Source: Phytoactinopolyspora mesophila | Lineage (GTDB): Bacteria; Actinomycetota; Actinomycetes; Jiangellales; Jiangellaceae | Assembly (NCBI RefSeq): GCF_010122465.1 | Contig: NZ_WLZY01000006.1 | Location: 186,001 to 250,000 of the forward strand | Reading direction: 5' to 3' | Length of the DNA: 64,000 bases | Part shown: piece after piece, positions 44,096 through 52,933 of the stretch | Position numbering within the stretch: position 1 is the stretch's first letter | Layout of the letters: each line of letters starts with the position of its first letter | Translations under genes and position numbers: made by a program | The notes under the pieces: generated by a model | Told to the model about the DNA's origin: nothing | The model's input: the letters and a program-made list of their open reading frames with translations, nothing else | The model's database searches: none

Positions 44096-47000
44096 GGTTC
44101 ACTCCTTCGTGTTGGCGGTGCGTCTGGTGTTGGGGTGGACGGCCGGATCCGCAGCGTCGCCACCTGGAACGGCCCGAGTTCCAAGAACCCGTGCCGAGGG
44201 TCGTGGAGGGCTCGCGGAAGGTCGTCGGAACTCGGGTCGAGGGGACGCTCCAGCAGGTCGGTTTCGACGACGGTCGCGTCCTCGCCGAGGCCGGCGCACC
44301 ATCGGATCCGGCCGGTGGCCCGTCCACCCCGCGCTTCGAAGATGCGGACGACGACGTCGCCGGAGCCGTCGTCGGCGAGTTTGACCCAGTCGATGACGGC
44401 AAGCCCGTCACTGAGTTCGAGGGACACGAGCGGGTCCACGTCGGGCGCCGCGTCCAGCTCGGGCGCGTTGATGTCGTAGGCCGCGTTGATCGTGTCGGCG
44501 ATGTCAGGTGCACAGACCACGGACCACCGCATGTGGTGCCGGCCCTGGTCAGCGTCCGGGTCCGGGAACCTGGCCCCGCGTAGGAGAGACAGCCGCACCA
44601 GAGTGCCGCCCACCGGGTTCGGTAGCCGCGACACGTCGGCGCCGTAGGTGGAGTCGTTGACCACACCCACCCCGAAGCCAGGCTCGGCCACATGGACATA
44701 GCGGTGGGTGCACGACTCGTAGCGCGCCTCGTCCCAGGCCGTGTTGTCATGGATTGCCCGCTCGACGTGGCCGTACTGCGTTTCGAACCGCGCGGTAGTG
44801 GTGCGGACGGCGACCGGCAGGCATACCTTGAGCAGCTGCTCTTGCTCCTGCCAGTCGATCTCGCATTGCATGTCGAGGCGGCGAGCGCCAGGATCGAGCT
44901 GGTAGGCCAGGCGGGCCCACGAGGCGCCGAAGCGGCGTTCGACGACGACCCGGGCTGAGCCGTCGTCAGTGGTTTCCGCGTTGAGCGACGTCATTTCGGC
45001 CAAATCCACACCGAGACCGAATACATGCCGGTCGATGTCCCAGGCGTCCCAGCGCGCTGGTTCGTCGCGGAAGAGTTGCAGCAGCCCGAGTAGTTGTCCG
45101 GGCGGCACGAGTTCGCGGCCGGTGCCGAGATCGAGGATCGACGGCACGTGCCCGGTCGTGTCGATCGTGACCCGGAGCAGGCCATTGTCGAGCACGGTGT
45201 CGCCCTCGGTGGTCGTCGAGACGTGCGTCTCGTGGCCACCGGCGGCACCGGACCTGCGAGTGTCCCACGAGGCGGTACCCCGGCCGGTGGCCGGGACGAG
45301 CCGTCCCGGGTTCAGCTCGGAATCGGTGCTCAGAGCTCTCGCTGATCGGTTGATGAGCACACTGAGGCGCTCTTCGAGCCGCTGGTACGTCTCGCGGGCC
45401 TCCCGGTGTACCCAGGAGATGGACGAGCCGGGCAGGATGTCGTGGAACTGGTTGAGCAGTACTGCGGACCAGATCTCGTCGAGTTCGCCGGCAGGGTAGG
45501 GCTCGCCCGTGGTGATGGTGGCCGTGGCGGCCAGGTATTCGGCGGTGCGGAGCATGGCCTCGGCTCTGCGGTTGCCCTGTTTCATCGCGATCTGGGAGGT
45601 CAAGGTTCCGCGGTGCAACTCGAGGTAGAGCTCGCCGAACCAGACGGCGGGATCGCCGGCGGCGACGATCTCGGCCTCGGCCTCGGCGAAGAACGCCGCG
45701 GGGTTGCGGACATCGACCCGGGGAGCGCCTTCGAGGTCGGCGAATCGCCGGGCCCGGGCCAGCATCTCTCGCGTCGGCCCACCGCCACCGTCGCCGTAAC
45801 CGAACGGGAGCAGCGAATGGGATGAGACGGCCTTGTCCCGGAAATTGGTGACAGCGTGGCGCAGTTCGTGGGCGGTGACCTCAGCGGCATAGGTATCGGC
45901 CGGCGGGAAGTGGGTGAAGATCCGCGTGCCGTCGATACCCTCCCAGAAGAACGAGTGGTGCGGGAAAGGGTTGGTGTCGTTCCACGAGATCTTCTGGGTG
46001 AGGAACCACCTGAATCCCGCTCGCCTGGCGAGCTGGGGCAGGGCGCCGGAGTATCCGAAGCTGTCCGGTAGCCAGACTTCTTCCGGCTCGATTCCGAACC
46101 GGTCGAGAAAGTAGCGCTTCCCCCGGGTGAATTGCCGGACGAGGGACTCACCCGTCGGCATCACCGCGTCGGACTCCACCCACATGCCGCCCACCGGCAC
46201 GAACCTGCCTTCGGCGACCCGGGCCCGCACCGGCTCGAACAGGTCGGGATGGTTCTCCTCCAGCCAGGCGTACTGCTGCGCCGACGACATGGCGTAGACG
46301 AAGCCAGGATCGGCATCCATGAGGTGCAGAACATTGGCGACCGTCCGGGCGACCTTGCGCTCGGTCTCTCGCAACGGCCACAGCCACGCCGAGTCGATGT
46401 GCGCGTGCCCAACAGCGGCTATCCGGTGCGCGGTGGCGTGGGCCGGCGCCGCGAGCACCGGGGTGAGGGCGGCTCGGGCGAGCGGCGCCGTGCGCTCGAC
46501 GGCGCTCGGGTCGAGCGCGTTCAGCGCATCGTCGAGCGCGCGGACCAGCCGCCAATACCGCGGTTCGCCGGGTGAGACTTCCGCGGCCAGGCCGCCGGCC
46601 ACCTCGAGGTCGCGGGCCAGCTCCCAGGTCTCGGTGTGAAACCCGCAGAGCTCAGCCCGTCTGAACTGATAATGCTCGAAGCTCCGTGCGTTCTTCTCGC
46701 CGAGATCGGTGACGACGAACGGCGGCAGGCCCAGAACCAACGGATTGGCCGCGGCCTCGATGTAGACGGTGAAGGTCCCGTCCGGGTTCACGATGCCGGA
46801 GGCGGCTCCCGGGCCGCGCAGCCGGAGCCAGCCGGCACGCGGGTGCAGCCCTTTGACCACTGACGCGTCCGGGCGATAGACGAGTGCTTCACAATGCCCG
46901 CCCACCGAGTGGTCCTCCCACCCGAGATCGACCACCAGCTCCACGACGGGTGGCGCGCTGTCCGGGATGCTCCCGTCGATGCGGAACCACGTCGTGCCCC

Positions 47001-47229
47001 ATGCCGGCGCCCAGCGTGAGCCGAGCTCGAACGGTGCCCAATCGGGCCGCGCGCGGCCGGGGATCGGGTCCATGCCGAGGGCGTGTGTGGCGGGCACCGG
47101 CTCACCGTCGGCGTCGACCTGCCAGGCATGCAGGCTCACCGGGGCAAGTGGTGAGTGAACGTTCGGCGCGATGCGCTCACGGAGCACTCGTTCGAGCCGT
47201 TCGAGTGTCAGCTGGGGGTGCGAATGCAT
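44092..47229 (-). CDS. Alpha-mannosidase, GH38 family
   Basis: 1045 residues; ATG at 47229. It removes alpha-linked mannose from imported N-glycan fragments in the cytosol (no signal peptide). The GH38 domain starts near residue 260 with VGHAHIDSAWLWPLRETERKVART (zinc His and Asp) and the nucleophile Asp is in EVWLPDSFGYSG (about 382). TQKISWNDTNPFPHHSFFWEGIDGTR and a C-terminal beta-sandwich domain follow. The length and order fit the bacterial/class II (MAN2C1-like) group. It is the first gene of the operon after lacI. Confidence 0.93.
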   Translation of the reverse strand: MHSHPQLTLERLERVLRERIAPNVHSPLAPVSLHAWQVDADGEPVPATHALGMDPIPGRARPDWAPFELGSRWAPAWGTTWFRIDGSIPDSAPPVVELVVDLGWEDHSVGGHCEALVYRPDASVVKGLHPRAGWLRLRGPGAASGIVNPDGTFTVYIEAAANPLVLGLPPFVVTDLGEKNARSFEHYQFRRAELCGFHTETWELARDLEVAGGLAAEVSPGEPRYWRLVRALDDALNALDPSAVERTAPLARAALTPVLAAPAHATAHRIAAVGHAHIDSAWLWPLRETERKVARTVANVLHLMDADPGFVYAMSSAQQYAWLEENHPDLFEPVRARVAEGRFVPVGGMWVESDAVMPTGESLVRQFTRGKRYFLDRFGIEPEEVWLPDSFGYSGALPQLARRAGFRWFLTQKISWNDTNPFPHHSFFWEGIDGTRIFTHFPPADTYAAEVTAHELRHAVTNFRDKAVSSHSLLPFGYGDGGGGPTREMLARARRFADLEGAPRVDVRNPAAFFAEAEAEIVAAGDPAVWFGELYLELHRGTLTSQIAMKQGNRRAEAMLRTAEYLAATATITTGEPYPAGELDEIWSAVLLNQFHDILPGSSISWVHREARETYQRLEERLSVLINRSARALSTDSELNPGRLVPATGRGTASWDTRRSGAAGGHETHVSTTTEGDTVLDNGLLRVTIDTTGHVPSILDLGTGRELVPPGQLLGLLQLFRDEPARWDAWDIDRHVFGLGVDLAEMTSLNAETTDDGSARVVVERRFGASWARLAYQLDPGARRLDMQCEIDWQEQEQLLKVCLPVAVRTTTARFETQYGHVERAIHDNTAWDEARYESCTHRYVHVAEPGFGVGVVNDSTYGADVSRLPNPVGGTLVRLSLLRGARFPDPDADQGRHHMRWSVVCAPDIADTINAAYDINAPELDAAPDVDPLVSLELSDGLAVIDWVKLADDGSGDVVVRIFEARGGRATGRIRWCAGLGEDATVVETDLLERPLDPSSDDLPRALHDPRHGFLELGPFQVATLRIRPSTPTPDAPPTRRSEP

Positions 47230-47247
47230 GGTGCGCCGAGACTAATC

Positions 47248-47284
47248 CGCTTTAGTGAACGTGTCAACGATGCTTTGAAAGCAT
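47248..47284 (-). promoter_or_regulatory. Operators upstream of the GH38 operon
   Basis: ATGCTTTGAAAGCAT (47270-47284) is a perfect 15-bp palindrome with a central G. CGCTTTAGTG (47248-47257) recurs exactly in front of the GH85 gene. Both sit in the 95-bp gap between lacI and the GH38 start, so the LacI product probably binds here. Confidence 0.6.
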
Positions 47285-47324
47285 TCATCTTCCCGTGCGA
47301 GTGGGAATCCTGATGCCGGAGCCG

Positions 47325-48338
47325 CTACGTGCTGGCGCGCACCACGAGTTCGGGAGTCTTCTCCTGGCCGCCGTGGTCCTCGTTACCGTCCAGCAGGTTG
47401 AGCAGATGCCCGGCGACGTCCGCCCCGAACCCGGACGTATCCCGGTGCAGGGCTGTCAGTGCTGGCTGAACGGCCGCGCAGATCGGGGTGTCCTCGCAGG
47501 CCACAATAGCTACGTCGGCGGGAACGCGCAGCCCGGCGGCGTGGATGACGCCCATTCCGGCGACGGCGAGCACCTCGTTGTCGTAGATCACCGCGGACGG
47601 GCGGCTGTCGGTCGCCAGCAGCCGCTGGGTGGCGCGGACGGCTGAAGGTGCGGAGAAGTCGGTTTGAAGGACGTCGGCGGCCTCGAGCCGGTAGTCCCGG
47701 CCGGACCGCAGGAACGCCTCCACCCGGCGATGAACATGCAAGAGGGTGGGGCTTCCGGACACGTAGGCGACCCGGGTGTGGCCACGATCGCGCAGGTACT
47801 CCATCACCGAGCGCATGGCCGCTGCATCGTCGATCGAGACGGCGGGCACGGTTCCGCTCGGGTCGGGTCCGCCGGCAAGGATGGCCGGCAGGCCCAGCTC
47901 ATTGACAACCCGCGGCCGTGGATCGTCGGTCCTGAGGTCGACGAGGACCACGCCGTCCACCCGCCGCTCGTCGGACCACCGCCGATAGAGGTCGAGTTCG
48001 TCGCCGACGGAGTCCACGACCTGGAACAGCAGTCCATAGCGGTTCCGGCTCAAAACCGTGTGCATGCCGGTCATGAGCCGAAGAAAGAACAGTTCAGAGC
48101 CGACTTCTTGCGCATTGCGGGCCACCGCGAGGCCGATGGTCATGGAGCGAGCGCCGGACAGGACCTGAGCCGCATGGTTGGGGGTCCAATGCAGCTCTTC
48201 GACGATGTCGAGAACTCGGCGCCTCGTTTTCTCGGAGACGCCCGGCTTGCCGTTCAGCGCGAACGAGGCCGCCGTCTCGGACACCCCGGCGCGCGCTGCG
48301 ATGTCCCTGAGTGTGGGGCGGTTTCGCGGAGCAGGCAT
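47325..48338 (-). CDS. LacI family transcriptional regulator
   Basis: 337 residues from the ATG at 48338; a longer start at 48395 is possible but precedes the conserved N-terminus. The HTH is PTLRDIAARAGVSETAASFALNGKPGVSEKTRRRVLDIVEELHWTPNHAAQVL. The periplasmic-binding-like effector domain contains VPADVAIVACEDTPICAAVQPALTALHRD. It is encoded between the GH38 operon and the divergent GH85 gene and should repress both until a glycan fragment is bound. It is transcribed with the GH38 operon. Confidence 0.92.
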   Translation of the reverse strand: MPAPRNRPTLRDIAARAGVSETAASFALNGKPGVSEKTRRRVLDIVEELHWTPNHAAQVLSGARSMTIGLAVARNAQEVGSELFFLRLMTGMHTVLSRNRYGLLFQVVDSVGDELDLYRRWSDERRVDGVVLVDLRTDDPRPRVVNELGLPAILAGGPDPSGTVPAVSIDDAAAMRSVMEYLRDRGHTRVAYVSGSPTLLHVHRRVEAFLRSGRDYRLEAADVLQTDFSAPSAVRATQRLLATDSRPSAVIYDNEVLAVAGMGVIHAAGLRVPADVAIVACEDTPICAAVQPALTALHRDTSGFGADVAGHLLNLLDGNEDHGGQEKTPELVVRAST

Positions 48339-48420
48339 CGAACCTCGAACTCGTCGATCGGTGAGGGTGCTGAGCATGGTAGCCGGAACGAGCATCCGGC
48401 CGCGGGTCTTGTGGAGATTA

Positions 48421-48436
48421 CTTTAGCGCTTTAGTG
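48421..48436 (+). promoter_or_regulatory. LacI-type operator upstream of the GH85 gene
   Basis: CTTTAGCGCTTTAG (48421-48434) has a central AGCGCT and imperfect flanking symmetry. It shares CGCTTTAGTG (48427-48436) with the site before the GH38 gene. It lies about 42 bp before the GH85 ATG, on the intergenic side shared with lacI. Confidence 0.55.
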
Positions 48437-48477
48437 TGTCCAGTCACGTACGCCGACGGATCGAAGAGGAGACGAGC

Positions 48478-50604
48478 ATGGGTGATGGACGTCTAGGGCG
48501 TCGCAGGTTCCTGCAGGCCACGGGGATCGGCGCGGCAGCGTCGTTCCTGCCGTGGACCGCCGTCGCGGCGGAGGCAGCGGCGTCATCGAGGAGCGGATCA
48601 GCCAAGAGCACCGGATTCGGCCCGGAACCGCCCCTCATGCACGGCTACTCCGCGGCCGAGGTGAAGGCATGGAGCCCGGACTCCGATACCTATGCTCCGT
48701 ACTTGCGGGCGCGCGTCCCGCTGGCCGACCGGATCCCGGTCTTCGAACCGACCCAGGCCCGGCGTGGCCTCGATGCCCGGCCGAAGCTGATGTCGCTGGC
48801 CAACGACTACCTCCAGCCCGGGCACGTCACAGAGGGATACCCGTACGGACCGGGGTTCGACGCGTACGCGTTGCGGTTCTGGCAATACCCGGACCTGTAC
48901 GCCTCGTGGCACGGGTTGCCGCTCGAGGGAGAGCATGACGCCGACGAACCAGCCTACGGGCTGCTCAACCTGCCCAACCCGGGATACACCGAGGCAGCAC
49001 ACCGCAATGGTGTGCTGAGCCTGGGCTGCTGGTTCTGGCCCCGCCCCGAGGACTTCGCCGAGGTGGTGGAGCAGCGGGACGACGGCTCTTTCCCGATGGT
49101 TGACAAGCTGATCGAGATGGCCGAGTACTTCGGGTTCGATGGCTATTTCATCAACCAGGAGGCCGTGATCCCGTCCGAGCAGGCGGGACTGCTCATGGAC
49201 TTCTTCGTCTATTTTGCCGAGCGCGCCCCGTCCGGCTTCCACCTGCAGTGGTACGACTCTCTGACCGTGGACGGACAGGTGAGCTACCAGAACGAGTTCA
49301 ACGAGGTGAACTCGCCGTGGATCGTGGACGAGGACGGCCATCGAATCTGCGACAGCATCTTCCTGAACTACTGGTGGAACGCTGAGCGGGTCAAGCGTTC
49401 TCGCGAGCACGCGCTGGCCCTGGGGCTCGACCCGTACGAGGTTGTGTACACCGGCCAGGAAATCGGACTCAACCGCTTTGCCCAACCCTACGATCCGCGC
49501 CACATCTTCCCCGAGGACGAGGAGCCCCGCACCAGCTGGGCCTATCTCGGCGCGGAAATGGTCTGGTACACCGTCGACGGCGACAAGGACACCGTCGAGG
49601 CGCAGGCTCCCGCGTATGAGCGGGAACGGCACCTGTGGTGCGGACCGTTGCAGGACCCGTCCCGCACCGGGCGGCTGGCCGACCCGGACCCTGACGACCA
49701 GCACGACCCGCGCGGCTGGGACGGCACGGCCCACAACATCGTCGAGAAGTCGGTGATCGGGGCGTTGCCGTTCACGACGAGTTTCTGCGCGGGCACCGGC
49801 ACCCGGTTCTTCATCGACGGGGAGCAGGTGGGGGATGAGCCGTGGTTCAACATCGGCATCCAGGACGTGCTCCCGACCTGGCAGTGGTGGATCCGCGACG
49901 GCGACGGCGAGCCGACCGACACGATCACGGTCGACTACGACTACTCGACCGCGTACAACGGCGGGTCCAGTCTGGTCCTGTCCGGAGCCCTGTCCGCCGG
50001 AGACTCGACTGTCGTCAGGCTCTTCAAGACCGCGCTGCCGGTGGGACGTACGACGATGCTCGATGTCGTCCATGACATCGCCGAGGGGGTCGAGGCCGAA
50101 ATCGGGCTCATCTTCGAGGACGAACCAGAGCAGTGGGAGTGGCTGGGGATCGACGAAGGCAACGAAGCCGGCGGCACCTGGCGGCGATCGAAGCGGCCGC
50201 TCGCCCGCTGGTCGGGCCGGACCATCGCGGCGATCGGGCTGGCCGTGCGCGCCGTCGGTGATGCCGTGCCAGAGGTTGCGGTGCGCTTCGGACAGTTGAC
50301 GATCGCCGATCGGGGACCAGTCCGGCCGCCGGCCTCGCCTTCGGGTCTCGTCATCGACCGGATCGCGCGTGAAGCTGACCTCGCGAGTGTCTACCTGCAA
50401 TGGGAGCCGGCCAGCCGTGCCGCGTACTACGACCTGTTCCACGGTGAAGGATCGGCGCGCAGGTGGGTGGGGCGGACGTACGGAGAGGCCTTCTGCGTCA
50501 GCGCGCTGCACCTGGCTGATGCCGACGGCCGGCAACCGATGGAGGTCGAGGCCGTGACCGCCGAAGGCCGGCGCAGCGCACCGGCCCGGGCCTGGCTGGA
50601 CTGA
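48478..50604 (+). CDS. Endo-beta-N-acetylglucosaminidase, GH85 family, Tat-exported
   Basis: 708 residues from the ATG at 48478, with GAGGAG upstream; an in-frame GTG at 48437 would precede this site. A Tat signal peptide with RRRFLQ and a hydrophobic stretch ends near residue 34. The GH85 barrel holds FDGYFINQEAV (about residue 225), where Asn and Glu match the catalytic pair, and WSPDSDTYAPYLRARVPLADR is the family N-terminus. It cleaves the chitobiose core of N-glycans outside the cell. C-terminal beta-domains probably bind carbohydrate. It is divergent from lacI. Confidence 0.92.
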   Translation: MGDGRLGRRRFLQATGIGAAASFLPWTAVAAEAAASSRSGSAKSTGFGPEPPLMHGYSAAEVKAWSPDSDTYAPYLRARVPLADRIPVFEPTQARRGLDARPKLMSLANDYLQPGHVTEGYPYGPGFDAYALRFWQYPDLYASWHGLPLEGEHDADEPAYGLLNLPNPGYTEAAHRNGVLSLGCWFWPRPEDFAEVVEQRDDGSFPMVDKLIEMAEYFGFDGYFINQEAVIPSEQAGLLMDFFVYFAERAPSGFHLQWYDSLTVDGQVSYQNEFNEVNSPWIVDEDGHRICDSIFLNYWWNAERVKRSREHALALGLDPYEVVYTGQEIGLNRFAQPYDPRHIFPEDEEPRTSWAYLGAEMVWYTVDGDKDTVEAQAPAYERERHLWCGPLQDPSRTGRLADPDPDDQHDPRGWDGTAHNIVEKSVIGALPFTTSFCAGTGTRFFIDGEQVGDEPWFNIGIQDVLPTWQWWIRDGDGEPTDTITVDYDYSTAYNGGSSLVLSGALSAGDSTVVRLFKTALPVGRTTMLDVVHDIAEGVEAEIGLIFEDEPEQWEWLGIDEGNEAGGTWRRSKRPLARWSGRTIAAIGLAVRAVGDAVPEVAVRFGQLTIADRGPVRPPASPSGLVIDRIAREADLASVYLQWEPASRAAYYDLFHGEGSARRWVGRTYGEAFCVSALHLADADGRQPMEVEAVTAEGRRSAPARAWLD

Positions 50605-50608
50605 CGCC

Positions 50609-51196
50609 CTACTGGGGGTCGCGCCACATCGTGATCAGCGCCGGACCGCCGGGCAGCTGGATCTCGCCGGTGGCGCGGAACCCGTAGCGCTCGTAGATGG
50701 GCACGTTGCCCGGAGCCGACGACTCCAGATACGCCGGCATCCGGGCAGCGTCGACCCGGTCCAGGCCGTCACGCAGCAGCTGCCCGCCGATGCCCCGCCC
50801 GGCCTTGGCCACACCGATGGTCTGCAGATACCAATGCGGGGGAGACTTCGGGCGAACGCGGCCGATGGTGCGGAAGGATCGAAGCCCGGAGGGCAACGAC
50901 TGGCCGAACGCCCGGACGAGGTCCGGGATGTGCCGGACGAACGGCACGAGGGCAGAACGCTGGCCCGGGATGGCCCACAACGCAGCGCCGGCGACTTCTC
51001 CTTCGTCCACCGCCACCCAAGTGCCGTGCGGCGTCGTGGCGGCCTCGAAGGTGAAAAGGGCGGTCAGCCGGCGACGGTAGTGGTCATTGGGGACGATGTG
51101 GCGCATGGTGGGGTCGTTGTCGAAGGCCATGGCCAGCACAGCCGCTACCGTGGCGAGATCGGACCGTTGAGCTTTCCGCACGACTGGACTTGCCAT
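50609..51196 (-). CDS. GNAT family N-acetyltransferase
   Basis: 195 residues from the ATG at 51196; a GTG at 51205 lies three codons upstream. Acetyl-CoA motif A reads QTIGVAKAGRGIGGQLLRDGL with the R/Q-x-x-G-x-G/A core, and motif B ends IYERYGFRATGEIQL. The N-terminus (DLATVAAVLAMAFDNDPTMRHIVP) fits actinobacterial GNATs. The acceptor is unknown. Its stop lies five bases past the stop of the convergent GH85 gene. Confidence 0.85.
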   Translation of the reverse strand: MASPVVRKAQRSDLATVAAVLAMAFDNDPTMRHIVPNDHYRRRLTALFTFEAATTPHGTWVAVDEGEVAGAALWAIPGQRSALVPFVRHIPDLVRAFGQSLPSGLRSFRTIGRVRPKSPPHWYLQTIGVAKAGRGIGGQLLRDGLDRVDAARMPAYLESSAPGNVPIYERYGFRATGEIQLPGGPALITMWRDPQ

Positions 51197-51209
51197 GCTG
51201 CTCACTTTA

Positions 51210-51251
51210 GAGGCCGCGCAAATAGGGAGCCGCCCCTATTTGCGTGGCCTC
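51210..51251. repeat. Imperfect 18-bp inverted repeat between two divergent genes
   Basis: Arms at 51210-51227 and 51234-51251 pair with one mismatch (G/T, a wobble in RNA) around a 6-base loop. The core CAAATAGGG/CCCTATTTG stands out from the GC-rich background. It lies 14 bp upstream of the GNAT start and 138 bp before the aminotransferase, so it may be a regulatory hairpin or operator. Confidence 0.6.
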
Positions 51252-51388
51252 GTATCCGGCGTGTCCCGCCGGCGAGCCGGACTCAGAGGAGACACTGGTA
51301 GCCGGATGGTCCGTGAAGGGAACGGGAGGTCTCGGCGGTGGGGGATGCGTTCGCCGGGCACCCACGGAGTGCGAGGAGTGGGTAGAAC

Positions 51389-52561
51389 GTGGGTCAGGTC
51401 GAGGGGTTCGACTCGTTTACCGTGGCGGAGTTGCGGCAGCAGGGCAGCGTCAAGTGGTCCAAGTATCCGGACGCCATCGGCGCGTTCATCGCGGAGATGG
51501 ATTTCGGCACGGCCCCGCCGATCCTCGACGCTTTGCGCTCCGCCGTCGACTACGCCAGTTTCGGCTACCTCCCCGATTCCCTGGCCAACCGGATGGCCAA
51601 GGCATGTGCCGGCTGGCAGGCGCAGCGATACGGCTGGACGGTCGACCCCAGCCAGATCCATCCCGTCGCCGATGTGCTCCGCGGCCTGGAGATCGTCATC
51701 CGGCATTTCTCGCCGCCCGGAAGTGCGATCGTCCTGCCGACGCCGGCGTATATGCCGTTCCTGTTCGTGCCGCATCTGATGGGTCGCGAGATCATCCAGG
51801 TGCCGATGTTGCGGCAGGACGACCGGTGGGTGTACGACCTCGAAGCTCTCGACCAGGCGTTCGCGGCCGGTGGCGGACTGCTGATCCTCTGTAATCCGCA
51901 CAACCCGCTGGGGCGGGTGATGCGGCACAGCGAGCTGGTGGCGATCAGTGAGGTGGTCGACCGGCACAACGCACGGGTCTTCAGCGACGAGGTGCACGCC
52001 CCACTGGTCTACGAAGGGCACCGGCACGTGCCCTACGCCTCGGTCTCGCCGCTGGCCGCGGGGCATACCGTCACCGCCACGTCGGCGTCGAAGGCCTGGA
52101 ACATCCCCGGTCTGAAATGTGCGCAGCTGATCATGTCGAATGACGCCGACACCACCACCTGGCACACGATCGAAGGCCTGGAGGAGTATCGGTACGGCGC
52201 GAGCCCGCTGGGTGCCGCCGCCAACGCCGCCGCCTATCAGTCCGGCGGGCCGTGGCTAGATGACATCATCGGCTATCTGGACGAAAACCGACGGTTACTA
52301 GGATCGCTACTCTCGAAACACCTGCCTGGTGTCGGCTACACCATGCCGGAGGGTACGTATCTGGGGTGGCTGGACTTCCGTGAAGCCGGTTTCGGCGACC
52401 AGCCCGGGAGCGTCATCCGCGAACACGGCGGCGTCGCACTCACCGATGGCGCCGAGTGTGGTGCGGCGGGTACCGGTTTCGCCCGTATCAACGTCGCCAC
52501 CCCGAAGCCGATCCTCGAAGAGATGATCACCCGTATCGCTCGGGTCAGCAAGGACCTGTGA
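51389..52561 (+). CDS. Pyridoxal-phosphate aminotransferase, MalY/PatB-type (cystathionine beta-lyase-like)
   Basis: 390 residues; GTG start at 51389. It is fold type I and uses PLP to cleave C-S bonds of cystathionine or related thioethers. FIAEMDFGTAPPILDALR, LCNPHNPLGRVMRHSELV, FSDEVHAPLVYEGHRHVPYAS, and the Schiff-base lysine in SASKAWNIPGLK (about residue 235) match the MalY/PatB group. It stands alone between a GNAT and a small gene remnant. An aminotransferase function rather than lyase remains possible. Confidence 0.88.
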   Translation: MGQVEGFDSFTVAELRQQGSVKWSKYPDAIGAFIAEMDFGTAPPILDALRSAVDYASFGYLPDSLANRMAKACAGWQAQRYGWTVDPSQIHPVADVLRGLEIVIRHFSPPGSAIVLPTPAYMPFLFVPHLMGREIIQVPMLRQDDRWVYDLEALDQAFAAGGGLLILCNPHNPLGRVMRHSELVAISEVVDRHNARVFSDEVHAPLVYEGHRHVPYASVSPLAAGHTVTATSASKAWNIPGLKCAQLIMSNDADTTTWHTIEGLEEYRYGASPLGAAANAAAYQSGGPWLDDIIGYLDENRRLLGSLLSKHLPGVGYTMPEGTYLGWLDFREAGFGDQPGSVIREHGGVALTDGAECGAAGTGFARINVATPKPILEEMITRIARVSKDL

Positions 52562-52610
52562 TGGCGCTCAGCTCGACTCACGAACCAGCGCGACCGGATC
52601 GGTAGCTTAC

Positions 52611-52871
52611 TTACTTCAACGATCGAGATATTGCGACAGCGGCTGCCGTAAGGACCATCGCCGCCACGGTGAGTCCGATCGCAAAGTACTGCCAGCCATC
52701 GCCAAGACCGTTACCCCACCATTCAGCCCACAAGCCAAAATAGAACAGAGGAACGATGACTACGGGCGCCAGAACTGCCAGCCAACTTTGGGCCGGCTTC
52801 TGGAGCGGATCACGCCGGGCAATCCGATGGTCGACGACCCGGCTTGCGGAACGCGTCTGACCGCAGCGAAT
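52611..52871 (-). pseudogene. Two-helix membrane protein frame without a start codon
   Basis: The stretch 52562-52933 holds no ordinary gene. The minus strand keeps one open frame of 86 codons from a TAG at 52874 to a TAA at 52611. Two clear membrane spans are encoded (WLAVLAPVVIVPLFYFGLW and YFAIGLTVAAMVLTAAAVAI), joined by AEWWGNGLGDGWQ. No ATG, GTG or TTG occurs before the first span. Either the 5' end was lost, a frameshift exists, or an unusual start is used. Function is unknown and base composition is less GC-rich than neighbours. Confidence 0.45.
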
Positions 52872-52933
52872 CTACCGACGCTTTGGTGGCTATCGCCACC
52901 ACATTGTCGATAGATTTCGACTGGCGCCAAGCC

